Shown: positions 21,845 to 28,787 of the stretch, piece after piece | How positions within the stretch are numbered: the stretch's first letter is position 1 | Layout of the letters: every line of letters starts with the position of its first letter | Assembly (NCBI GenBank): GCA_934501115.1 | Contig: CAKSTO010000031.1 | Coordinates: 1 to 28,816 of the forward strand | DNA: 28,816 nucleotides | Source of the DNA: an uncultured Faecalibacterium sp. | GTDB taxonomy: Bacteria > Bacillota > Clostridia > Oscillospirales > Ruminococcaceae | Reading direction: 5' to 3' | Program-made: the position numbers and the translations under genes | The notes under the pieces: generated by a model | Databases searched by the model: none | The model's input: only the letters and a program-made list of their open reading frames with translations | Told to the model about the DNA's origin: nothing

Positions 21845-24187
21845 ATGACATTAAAAGAACTGCAGATCGGCAAAAGCGCCGTGGTGGATACGGTTGGCGG
21901 CAGCGGCGCACTGCGCCAGCATTTTCTGGATATGGGGCTGACCCCGGGCGCGGAGGTCACGCTGGTGAAGCTGGCACCCATGGGCGACCCCATGGAGCTG
22001 CGCATCCATGGCTATGAGCTGACGCTCCGGCTGGACGACGCTGCCCAGATCGGAATCGTTCCTGTAGAGAAGAGCCTGGCGTCGCGTGCTCCCGTAGACG
22101 ACCGGATGGTGGATCACCCCGGCTTTGGCGAGGGCGGAAAATATCATATCAAAAAGGGAGAGCACCCCCTGCCGGACGGCACGACTCTCACCTTTGCACT
22201 GGCCGGAAACCAGAACTGCGGCAAGACGACCCTGTTCAATCAGCTCACCGGCTCCAACCAGCATGTGGGCAATTTCCCGGGCGTGACGGTGGATCGCAAG
22301 AGCGGTGCCATCAAAGGCCACCCGGAAACGGAGGTCACCGACCTGCCGGGCATCTACTCCATGTCCCCCTATTCCAGCGAGGAGATCGTCACCCGGCAGT
22401 TCATCATCGGCGAAAAGCCCACCGGCATCATCAACATCGTGGATGCCACCAACATCGAGCGCAACCTGTACCTGACCATGCAGCTCATGGAGCTGGATAC
22501 CCCCATGGTTCTGGCACTGAATATGATGGACGAAGTGCGCGGCAACGGCGGCACGGTGCGCATCAATAAGATGGAGGCGATGCTGGGCATTCCGGTCGTT
22601 CCCATTTCCGCTGCCAAGAACGAGGGCGTGGGTGAGCTGGTGGATCACGCCGTCCACGTGGCAAAATATCAGGAGCGTCCCGGCCGCATGGACTTCTGCA
22701 GCGAAGACGACCACGGCGGCGCGGTGCACCGCTGCATCCATGGCATCATCCACCTGATCGAGGATCACGCCAAAGCGGCGGGCATCCCGGTGCGTTTTGC
22801 CGCCACCAAGCTGGTGGAGGGCGATCCGCGCATTGAAGAAGCCCTGAAGCTGGATCAGAACGAAAAAGAGATGATCGAACATATCATCGTGCAGATGGAG
22901 CAGGAGCGCGGCCTTGACCGTGCGGCTGCCATTGCAGATATGCGGTTCAACTTCATTCAGGAGCTTGTGGCGCAGACGGTGGTCAAGCCCCATGAAAGCA
23001 AGGAGCAGCTGCGCTCCAACCGCATCGACAAATTCCTCACCGGCAAGTACACCGCCATCCCGGCCTTTATCGCCATCATGGGTCTGGTGTTCTTCCTCAC
23101 CTTCAACGTCATCGGTCTGTTTTTCCAGAACCTGATGGAAGCGGGCATCAATGCGCTGACCGGCATCGTGGACACGGCACTGACAAACTGGAACGTCAAC
23201 GCCGCAGTGCATTCGCTCATCATCGACGGTATTTTCTCCGGCGTGGGCAGCGTGCTGAGCTTCCTGCCCATCATCGTGGTGCTGTTCTTCTTCCTCTCCA
23301 TGCTGGAAGATACCGGCTATATGGCACGCGTGGCCTTTGTCATGGATAAGCTGCTGCGCCGCATCGGCCTTTCCGGCCGCAGCATCGTGCCCATGCTCAT
23401 CGGCTTTGGCTGTACGGTGCCCGGTGTCATGGCCAGCCGCACCCTGCCTTCGGAGCGCGACCGCAAAATGACCATCCTGCTCACGCCGTTCATGAGCTGC
23501 TCGGCAAAGCTCCCCATCTACAGCCTGTTCGCATCGGTATTTTTCCCGCAGTACGCCGGCCTTGTCATGGTGCTGCTGTACTTCGGCGGCATCGTGGTCG
23601 GCATTCTGGCGGCTTTGCTGCTCAAGAGCACCGTGTTCAAGGGCGAAGCCGTGCCCTTTGTGATGGAGCTGCCCAATTACCGCCTGCCCGGCCTGAAAAA
23701 TGTGGCGCAGCTGCTGTGGGAGAAGGCTCGCGATTTTCTGCAGAAAGCGTTTACGGTCATCTTTGCGGCCACCATTGTCATCTGGTTTTTGCAAAACTTC
23801 GACCTGCAGCTCAGCCTGACGGCAGACCCGCAGAGCAGCATCCTTGCCCGCATTGCGGGCGATATTTCCCCGCTGTTTGCGCCGCTGGGCTTTTCGGACT
23901 GGCGCATCTCCACCGCGCTCATCACCGGCTTCATGGCCAAAGAGAGCGTGGTGTCCACCCTTGTTGTTCTGTTTGGCTCTGCCGCAGCGCTGTCGGCGGT
24001 GCTTACTCCGGCGCAGGCAGCGCCGCTGCTGGTATTTTGTCTGCTGTATACCCCCTGCATCGCAGCAGTGGCCGCAGTCAAGCGGGAGCTGGGCAGCAAG
24101 TGGGCGGTCATCATGGTGGTGAACCAGTGCACGGTGGCGTGGCTGTGTGCTTTGCTGGTGCGTCTGGCGGCGGTGGTGCTGTTCTGA
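21845..24187 (+). CDS. feoB: Ferrous iron transport protein, FeoA-FeoB fusion
   Basis: The 780-residue protein imports Fe2+ across the cytoplasmic membrane. Residues 1-75 are an SH3-like FeoA domain (MTLKELQIGKSAVV, LDMGLTPGAEV). The G domain shows G121-NQNCGKT (G1), the G2 region in NFPGVTVD, DLPG (G3), NMMD (G4) and ISAAKNEG (G5). From about residue 395 there are two Gate modules of membrane helices; the first has the conserved GFGCTVPGVMASRTL. The fusion is a natural variant seen in various Firmicutes. Start ATG 21845 has the SD GAGAAGG. A consensus promoter and a dyad lie upstream, and family-A hairpin copy 2 follows as terminator. Confidence 0.95.
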   Translation: MTLKELQIGKSAVVDTVGGSGALRQHFLDMGLTPGAEVTLVKLAPMGDPMELRIHGYELTLRLDDAAQIGIVPVEKSLASRAPVDDRMVDHPGFGEGGKYHIKKGEHPLPDGTTLTFALAGNQNCGKTTLFNQLTGSNQHVGNFPGVTVDRKSGAIKGHPETEVTDLPGIYSMSPYSSEEIVTRQFIIGEKPTGIINIVDATNIERNLYLTMQLMELDTPMVLALNMMDEVRGNGGTVRINKMEAMLGIPVVPISAAKNEGVGELVDHAVHVAKYQERPGRMDFCSEDDHGGAVHRCIHGIIHLIEDHAKAAGIPVRFAATKLVEGDPRIEEALKLDQNEKEMIEHIIVQMEQERGLDRAAAIADMRFNFIQELVAQTVVKPHESKEQLRSNRIDKFLTGKYTAIPAFIAIMGLVFFLTFNVIGLFFQNLMEAGINALTGIVDTALTNWNVNAAVHSLIIDGIFSGVGSVLSFLPIIVVLFFFLSMLEDTGYMARVAFVMDKLLRRIGLSGRSIVPMLIGFGCTVPGVMASRTLPSERDRKMTILLTPFMSCSAKLPIYSLFASVFFPQYAGLVMVLLYFGGIVVGILAALLLKSTVFKGEAVPFVMELPNYRLPGLKNVAQLLWEKARDFLQKAFTVIFAATIVIWFLQNFDLQLSLTADPQSSILARIAGDISPLFAPLGFSDWRISTALITGFMAKESVVSTLVVLFGSAAALSAVLTPAQAAPLLVFCLLYTPCIAAVAAVKRELGSKWAVIMVVNQCTVAWLCALLVRLAAVVLF

Positions 24188-24199
24188 AAAAATGATCTG

Positions 24200-24289
24200 A
24201 ATGCGCGCCGCGCTGCTTTGCGCAGATTCAGCGGAAAAATTATTTATAATAGAGCAATGCCGGAGCGTCTGCGGACGCTCCGGCATTGC
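24200..24289 (+). repeat. Left arm of a 90-nt inverted repeat (family A)
   Basis: It begins AATGCGCGCCGCGCTGC and ends in a 36-nt hairpin (24254-24289; GCAATGCC outer stem, TGCG loop). The right arm at 25057-25146 is its reverse complement with 8 differences in 90, gap-free. Six of those fall in the hairpin as three fully compensated base pairs. The arm begins about 12 bases after the feoB stop, and the hairpin followed by ATTTTC acts as the feoB terminator. Confidence 0.85.
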
Positions 24290-24349
24290 ATTTTCACGGG
24301 GAGAATCGTGGAGGAGAACGGCGTTTGCCGCGCTGGTTTTCTTCTTCCC

Positions 24350-24378
24350 TTGACATCTCCCCTGCTCTGCACTATAAT
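24350..24378 (+). promoter_or_regulatory. Perfect consensus sigma-A promoter of marR
   Basis: TTGACA at 24350-24355, a 17-nt spacer and TATAAT at 24373-24378. Immediately downstream, TGAACCGTTCA is a short palindrome, and a GTTC-AAAAAC-GAAC pair follows between the start site and the SD. Both are probable operator elements for MarR autoregulation. Confidence 0.85.
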
Positions 24379-24422
24379 ACTTCAAAAGTGAACCGTTCAA
24401 AAACGAACAAAGGAGCTGCACG

Positions 24423-24866
24423 ATGCGAGAAATGAACCCCAGTATCGAGTTTGCCAATAAAACCGGGCTGGCCTATGGTGCCGCCTGCAGGCCGCTGTGT
24501 CAGGAGCTGGGACTGCCGCAGACGGCGTTTGATATCCTGATGTTTCTGGCCAATAACCCCGGCTACAAAACAGCCAGCGACATCGTGGAGGTGCGCCACA
24601 TCAAGGCGAATCTGGTTTCGGTAAATGTAGACAAGCTGGTGCAGGAGGGGCTGCTGGAGCGCCGACCCGTGCCGGGCGACCGCCGCAAAACGGAGCTGCT
24701 CTGCACCGAAAAGGCACAGCCCATCATTGAACGGGGACATGCCCTGCAGGAAGCGTTTGTTCAGAGCCTTGTTGCGGGCATTGATGAGACGCAGATGCAG
24801 CTTTTCTGCAAAACGATCGGGCAGATGAGCAGAAATCTGGAAAAACTTTTGGAGAGAAACAGCTGA
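24423..24866 (+). CDS. MarR-family transcriptional regulator
   Basis: The 147-residue protein has a winged-helix domain of the MarR/SlyA type: PQTAFDILMFLANNPGYKTASDIVEVRHIKA followed by LVSVNVDKLVQEGLLERRPVPGDRRKTELLCTEKA, the recognition helix and wing. Helical ends would form the dimer. Its start follows AAAGGAGC, and its promoter contains putative operators, so autorepression is likely. The gene one base after its stop encodes only the first 44 residues of a TauE-like exporter, so the natural regulated target appears destroyed in this strain. The pair lies between the family-A inverted repeats. Confidence 0.88.
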   Translation: MREMNPSIEFANKTGLAYGAACRPLCQELGLPQTAFDILMFLANNPGYKTASDIVEVRHIKANLVSVNVDKLVQEGLLERRPVPGDRRKTELLCTEKAQPIIERGHALQEAFVQSLVAGIDETQMQLFCKTIGQMSRNLEKLLERNS

Positions 24867-24867
24867 G

Positions 24868-25002
24868 ATGAGCATTTTGTTTACGGTCATCGTCACCTTT
24901 TTTGCCGGCATGGGCGCCGGCCTTGGCACCGGGTTTGCCGGTATGAGCGCGGCAGCGGTCATCAGCCCCATGCTCATCACCTTCCTGCACATGGATCCCT
25001 AA
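24868..25002 (+). pseudogene. Truncated TauE/SafE-family (sulfite exporter-like) membrane protein fragment
   Basis: A 44-residue ORF begins one base after the marR stop. It shows MSILFTVIVTFFAGMGAGL followed by GTGFAGMSAAAVISPML and ends HMDP-stop. The glycine-rich first helices match the N-terminus of TauE/SafE (DUF81) permeases, which normally have about 250 residues and eight helices. The stop is made at the junction with a family-B repeat fragment that starts right after the DP codons. No downstream part of the gene remains before the trigger factor gene. I read it as a gene cut by a repeat-linked deletion or insertion. A functional microprotein is possible but unlikely. Confidence 0.7.
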
Positions 25003-25003
25003 C

Positions 25004-25035
25004 GGCGACAGCCCCCCCTCAAAGAGGGAGCCCTC
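25004..25035. repeat. Fragment of the family-B repeat
   Basis: A short module ending CTCAAAGAGGGAGCC matches the stretch around 783-800 of copy 1. It begins at the point where the tauE-like gene is broken. Confidence 0.6.
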
Positions 25036-25056
25036 CGCGGCCTTTCCTGTGAAAAC

Positions 25057-25146
25057 GCAATGCCGGGCGGTCCGCAGACCGCCCGGCATTGCTCTATTAT
25101 AAATATATTTTCCGCTGAATCTGCGCAAAGCAGCGCGGCGCGCATT
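25057..25146 (-). repeat. Right arm of the 90-nt inverted repeat (family A)
   Basis: The reverse complement of 24200-24289 with 8 differences. The hairpin at 25057-25092 keeps the TGCG loop on the minus strand but has three swapped base pairs in the stem. It ends 16 bases from the trigger factor stop, and its minus-strand T-run makes it the likely terminator of that gene. Confidence 0.85.
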
Positions 25147-25161
25147 CCAAATCGTGGGCGC

Positions 25162-26469
25162 TTACTGGTTCTCTGCCTTATCCTCGATGGTGGAGTGCTC
25201 GATGACCCAGTCGGCAGCCTTGCGGATGCCCTCGTTGCGGCGGATCGCGGGGATGTTGGATTTCTCCTTGATCTCCTCCAGCGTTTTCTTGGCACGCTCG
25301 GCACGGGCAGACAGCTGCTGGTCGATGTCCTCTTCCGTGGGGACCAGACCCTCCTGCTGCGCGATCTGCAGCAGAGCCATGCGCACGCGGGTAGTCTTTT
25401 CGGCAGAAGAACGAACCTTGGCGGTAAAGCTCTCGCGGGTCTCATGGATCTGGCTCAGGTAGCGATCCAGACTCAGACGCTGCATCTGCAGCTGCTGCTG
25501 GATCTGCTCCATCTGCTGCTGGTAGGTGGTCTCCACCAGAACGCTGGGCAGCTCGCCCTCAGAGGCATCGGCCAGCTGGGTCAGGATCTGATCCTTGGCA
25601 CGGTTCAAAGCGGCAGAGTGCTTGCCGTCGTGCAGCTGCTGCCTGACCTGTGCGCGGAACTCGTCCATGGTGTCCAGATTGGCCGCCTTCTTGGCAAAAT
25701 CACTGTTCAGTGCCGGAATCTGGCGAACACAGACGTCGTGCAGCTTGATCTTGAATACCACCGGCTTACCAGCCAGATCCTTGACGTGGTAGCGGTTGGG
25801 GAAGGTGACAAAGACCTCAAACTCTTCCCCTGCTTTGTGCCCCAGGATCCCCTCTTCAAAGCCGGGGATCATGCGGCCGCTGCCCAGCTGAACGGCCTGA
25901 TTCTGCGCGGTGCCGCCCTGAAACGGTTTGCCCTCCAGCAGACCCTCGTAATCGATATGTACGATGTTGCCCTTGACAGCGGGACCTTTGTGGGGAACCA
26001 GCTCGGCAGCAGCATTGCGGCGGCGCTCCAGCACATTGTCGATCTCTTTGTCGGTCACTTCAGGGGTGACGCACTCAGTGGTAAAACCGGTGGTCTTGGT
26101 CAGGTTCAGCTCCGGCTGCAGGGCAACGGTGGCAGTAGCCACAAAGCCCTCGTCCTTCTTGACACTGACCAGATCATACACCGGCTCGTCCACGGGGACA
26201 TAACCGTGCTCGGCCAGAGCGGCATTGTACAGCGCAGGCACATCCTGATCCATCAAATCATTGATGGCGTCATACCAGAAGGTGTGCTCGCCGCGGTCAG
26301 CCTCGATCTGTGCGCGGTCAGCCTCGCCCTTTTTGAAGCCCTTGATGGTATAGGTGGCGCGGGTGCGCTCATAGACGGCATTGGATGCAGCCTCCAGCTC
26401 TTCCGGGCTGGCGCTGAAGGTCATTTTGCAGACACTCTTTTCGGGAGTTTCCACGCTTACCAGTTTCAT
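25162..26469 (-). CDS. tig: Trigger factor (ribosome-associated chaperone and peptidyl-prolyl isomerase)
   Basis: The 435-residue chaperone docks at the ribosome exit tunnel and holds new chains. It has the N-terminal ribosome-binding domain (residues 1-120), where the usual GFRxGKxP signature reads GFKKGEAD. The FKBP-type isomerase domain (about 155-245) has VHIDYEGLLEGKPF and GFEEGILGHKAGEE. The long helical C-terminal domain follows (about 250-430). Start ATG 26469 has the SD GGAGGG. It is monocistronic here; in many bacteria clpP and clpX come next, but in this window the transcript runs into the repeat-bounded marR island. Confidence 0.95.
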   Translation of the reverse strand: MKLVSVETPEKSVCKMTFSASPEELEAASNAVYERTRATYTIKGFKKGEADRAQIEADRGEHTFWYDAINDLMDQDVPALYNAALAEHGYVPVDEPVYDLVSVKKDEGFVATATVALQPELNLTKTTGFTTECVTPEVTDKEIDNVLERRRNAAAELVPHKGPAVKGNIVHIDYEGLLEGKPFQGGTAQNQAVQLGSGRMIPGFEEGILGHKAGEEFEVFVTFPNRYHVKDLAGKPVVFKIKLHDVCVRQIPALNSDFAKKAANLDTMDEFRAQVRQQLHDGKHSAALNRAKDQILTQLADASEGELPSVLVETTYQQQMEQIQQQLQMQRLSLDRYLSQIHETRESFTAKVRSSAEKTTRVRMALLQIAQQEGLVPTEEDIDQQLSARAERAKKTLEEIKEKSNIPAIRRNEGIRKAADWVIEHSTIEDKAENQ

Positions 26470-26507
26470 AGGATCTACCCTCCGTGTTGCTTTTCTGCGA
26501 GGAAAAA

Positions 26508-26529
26508 TCAGCAGCTTTGCCGCTGCTGA
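26508..26529 (-). terminator. Attenuator-like hairpin in the trigger factor leader
   Basis: An eight-base-pair stem TCAGCAGC/GCTGCTGA with a six-base loop is followed on the minus strand by five U residues. It lies between the promoter and the SD of tig, where it could act as a transcription attenuator. Confidence 0.55.
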
Positions 26530-26575
26530 GATCCTGTACCCTCGCGAAGCACAAATTAAAACATATAGTAAGGTT

Positions 26576-26584
26576 ATTATAGCA
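26576..26584 (-). promoter_or_regulatory. Extended -10 promoter of tig
   Basis: On the minus strand TGCTATAAT, with no good -35. It is preceded by TT, giving the same 12 bases as at galM. The leader is about 100 nt. Confidence 0.6.
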
Positions 26585-26599
26585 CAAGAAACGTAAAAG

Positions 26600-26846
26600 C
26601 GATACCAGAAAAATCATAAAAAATGCTGATTGGCCGCATTCGGAGCAGTCTTTCGGCTGATGCAGCAGCGCAGGCAGACTTTCCTGCGGAAAATTGCAGG
26701 AGTCCCGGTGCAAGGCGGAGAGTGCACGGAGGCGTCTTTCTGGGGAAAAAGCAGTTCCGGAACAGATGAAATGAAAGAAAATCACGCGAAGAAGCGAAGA
26801 AAAGACACTCTTTTTCAAAAAACACAAAAATAATTTCAAAAAGAGG
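26600..26846. other. Intergenic stretch between the tig promoter and the tRNA promoter
   Basis: I see no convincing gene in it. A 67-codon plus-strand frame at 26630-26833 lacks an SD and resembles nothing known to me. Base composition is mixed, with A-rich runs near the right end. Confidence 0.5.
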
Positions 26847-26875
26847 TTGACAAAACACCCCGCGCATGATAAAAT
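26847..26875 (+). promoter_or_regulatory. Promoter of the tRNA-Arg gene
   Basis: A perfect TTGACA at 26847-26852, a 17-nt spacer and TAAAAT at 26870-26875. The predicted start is about 20 bases before the mature tRNA. Confidence 0.82.
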
Positions 26876-26900
26876 ACATCATGTTCCGAACGGAACGTAT

Positions 26901-26977
26901 GCGTTGGTAGCTCAGCTGGATAGAGTGACTGACTACGAATCAGTAGGCCGGGGGTTCGAGTCCCTTCCATCGCACCA
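26901..26977 (+). tRNA. tRNA-Arg (anticodon ACG)
   Basis: The cloverleaf folds over 77 nt including an encoded CCA end. The D stem is GCTC/GAGT. The anticodon stem is ACTGA/TCAGT with loop CTACGAA (anticodon ACG, wobble A normally deaminated to inosine). The T loop is TTCGAGT. The acceptor arms GCGTTGG and CCATCGC pair except for a U4-U69 mismatch, and the T stem (GGGGG with CCCTT) has two G-U pairs. A hairpin terminator follows. The region to the right has mobile-element features, so its 3' end may be an integration site. Confidence 0.93.
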
Positions 26978-26984
26978 AATAATG

Positions 26985-27028
26985 AAAATCCGAACCTTTT
27001 CTCGATAGGAGAAGGGTTCGGATTTTTT
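26985..27028 (+). terminator. Terminator of tRNA-Arg
   Basis: A long stem starting AAAATCCGAACC is mirrored by GGTTCGGATTTT, around TTCTC/GAGAA inner pairs, and is followed by TTTTTTG. Confidence 0.88.
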
Positions 27029-27154
27029 GTTTTCTTCGGGAAGCAGAACGAAGGTGCTTTTCCAACCGCGGTGTGTCCAAAACCTTATCAGAAGAAAAAC
27101 TGTGTAACGAAAGTCACAACTGTAAAGGTGCCGTAAGGCGGAAAGGACACAAAC

Positions 27155-27406
27155 ATGAAGTACGATGCAAGAGCCTGCCAGTTCAACATGGACACCGGGT
27201 GCGTGGAGCTGCTGCTCTGGGATGGGAGAAAAATTACCATCGACTGCACCGGGGTCGAGGATACGCTGGATGTGACCATGGCACAGAGGTCGGAGTTGGA
27301 TTATCTCATCTATAATGACCCGCTTGCCTATGCCGATTTGATTTTGAATGGTGACCCGGAGGAATATTTGAAAAATGTAGCCGGGAGCCATGGGTTAGAA
27401 GATTAA
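27155..27406 (+). CDS. DUF6061-family small protein
   Basis: The 83-residue acidic protein opens MKYDARACQFNMDTGCVELL and contains the highly conserved RSELDYLIYNDPLAYADLIL block followed by NGDPEEYLK. I recognise this pattern as the DUF6061 family, common in gut Clostridia, often near mobile elements, with no known function. The start follows GGAAAGGA. No signal peptide or membrane segment is seen. It is read toward the conserved small ORF on the opposite strand, with which its end meets at 27403-27406. Confidence 0.8.
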   Translation: MKYDARACQFNMDTGCVELLLWDGRKITIDCTGVEDTLDVTMAQRSELDYLIYNDPLAYADLILNGDPEEYLKNVAGSHGLED

Positions 27407-27681
27407 ACGCAAACAAAAAACAGGGTGCGCCCTGCGGACGCACCCTGCCAAAAGCCACAGACAATAGCGATATGTACAGCAGGGAGTTCCCCACCGGAGG
27501 GAACTTCCTGTTTTTCGTTGGTTGCATGATGAGCCTGTTCCGCCTGCCACGCGGCAAACTCCCGCTGGCCTTCCTCGCTGTTCCAGCAGGCAAGGATGGC
27601 CGGGTAGAATGCCCGTGCCAGACGGTCGATGACTTCATCGGGATAAGGGGAAGTGTTTGTGGACTTTTTCTTTTTGTTCAA
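27403..27681 (-). CDS. Small conserved mobile-element protein, unknown function (TTG start)
   Basis: The start is taken as TTG 27681 because the SD AAAGGAG lies seven bases upstream, and because the leader AAAGGAG-N-GTGCGT is the same as that of the ParB-like gene, which also starts right after it. The 92-residue product begins with a lysine-rich stretch and continues PYPDEVIDRLARAFYPAILACWNSEEGQREFAAW, which resembles small ORFs seen beside plasmid or ICE genes. The last 20 codons read through a hairpin (27421-27447) with a U-tract on this strand that would end transcription before the stop. The C-terminus is therefore probably altered by frameshift or decay. Confidence 0.55.
   Translation of the reverse strand: MNKKKKSTNTSPYPDEVIDRLARAFYPAILACWNSEEGQREFAAWQAEQAHHATNEKQEVPSGGELPAVHIAIVCGFWQGASAGRTLFFVCV
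27421..27447 (-). terminator. Minus-strand hairpin terminator inside the 3' end of the small ORF
   Basis: CAGGGTGCG (27421-27429) pairs with CGCACCCTG (27439-27447). The A-run at 27414-27420 gives a U-tract on the minus transcript. It probably terminates the ParB-like gene transcript. Confidence 0.7.
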
Positions 27682-27824
27682 ACGCACGCTCCTTTGACTG
27701 TCCCACCGTGGCAAAGTCGGGCGAGAAAATCAAAGTTCCAATTTTTATCAGGCGCAAGGGCGCGGATGCTTTCCGCCCTGCACTTGCGGTTGGTGGCTCG
27801 TTGATGGCTTACAAGTGCCTGTCG

Positions 27825-28787
27825 TTATGCGGTCTTTTCAGCTTCTTCAAGGGTTTCAGCGAGAATCTGTTCCATGCAGGCTTCCAGTTCGTTCAGATAG
27901 AGGGCCGGCCTCTGCATGGCAAAACGGAGAACTTTCTGCTTTTCGGGGTCGGAGAGATAGCTCTGATTGTTCTTGAGCACCCGCTTCCATGTGTTCTTCA
28001 TCATTTCAGTGGCGGTGCTCAAGGTTTTGTAGACCCGCATGAACTCGTCCGGGACTTGATAAGTCTTGAACTGTTCCGGGTCGGCTGTGGGCATCGGAAC
28101 CGGAGTGTCGGCGTTGGGTTCTGCGTCAGCAGCTTCCATCGCTTTCGTGATCTCCGGGTGCATGATTTCGGCGAATACGTCCTGCCGCTTGTCGGGACTG
28201 CTCTGCACGAGTTTGGCCATTTCATCGTTGGTGAATTTTACCTCACCGGAAAAGACCTTTTTCTTGATGCCGGGAGAGAGAGTATCAGCGATGTCAATGC
28301 CCTTGGTGTAGTGCCGTGCACGAAGAACCGATGCACGGCTGATACCGTTTTCCTCTGCGATACGGTCGCAGGTTTTCTTGCCGGGGTGGTGGGTATCATC
28401 GTGAGACCCACCACTTTTCTTTGCTAAAGTGTACTGGTTGCCGTGAAAGATTTTCTCGGCTTTCTTTTCAGATTCGTACTGTTTCCCCAGCAGATAACGC
28501 TTTTGTTCGGGGGAAAGATTGCGCCGCCCCAGCTGATTCTTGCAGATCCATGCGAGAGCTTCCTCGCGATTTGCAAAGCGGAGCGGCATGGTAGAAAAGC
28601 AGATTTCGGGGTGTTTCTGAAGAATCGCATAACGATTGTGACCATCAACAAGGGTGTTGTTCCAAACGATCAAAGGAGAGAGCAGCTTGCCCTCTTTGAG
28701 GATATTTTCTTCAAGCTGCTTGAATTCATCATCGGTCAGAGGGGGAATCTGGGACTGAAACTCCGGGTCAATTTTCAGATTGATCAT
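27825..28787 (-). CDS. ParB/Srx-domain protein of plasmid or integrative-element type
   Basis: The 320-residue product starts at ATG 28787, seven bases after AAAGGAG; a GTG two codons earlier would overlap the SD. Residues 1-95 are a ParB/sulfiredoxin-like nuclease domain, with the signature LVDGHNRYAIL and ICKNQLGRRNLSPEQ. A helix-turn-helix follows (CDRIAEENGISRASVLRARHY, about residues 140-160). The C-terminal half is charged with helical segments. Chromosomal Spo0J differs in length and in its GxRR boxes, so this is an element-borne ParB-like protein of replication, partition or transfer regions. The window ends 29 bases upstream, so upstream partners are not seen. Confidence 0.85.
   Translation of the reverse strand: MINLKIDPEFQSQIPPLTDDEFKQLEENILKEGKLLSPLIVWNNTLVDGHNRYAILQKHPEICFSTMPLRFANREEALAWICKNQLGRRNLSPEQKRYLLGKQYESEKKAEKIFHGNQYTLAKKSGGSHDDTHHPGKKTCDRIAEENGISRASVLRARHYTKGIDIADTLSPGIKKKVFSGEVKFTNDEMAKLVQSSPDKRQDVFAEIMHPEITKAMEAADAEPNADTPVPMPTADPEQFKTYQVPDEFMRVYKTLSTATEMMKNTWKRVLKNNQSYLSDPEKQKVLRFAMQRPALYLNELEACMEQILAETLEEAEKTA

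Noticed and set aside
21851..24457. Minus-strand open frame of about 870 codons opposite feoB
   Set aside because: It is a His- and Ala-rich shadow of the FeoAB frame and crosses the inverted repeat and the marR promoter.
26933..27391. Minus-strand ORF ending in CDGRDSNPRPTDS
   Set aside because: This peptide is the antisense translation of the tRNA-Arg T and anticodon arms, a familiar false-gene artefact.
27657..28427. Plus-strand 256-codon frame opposite the ParB-like gene
   Set aside because: It lacks an SD and overlaps a well-supported minus-strand ParB-domain gene.
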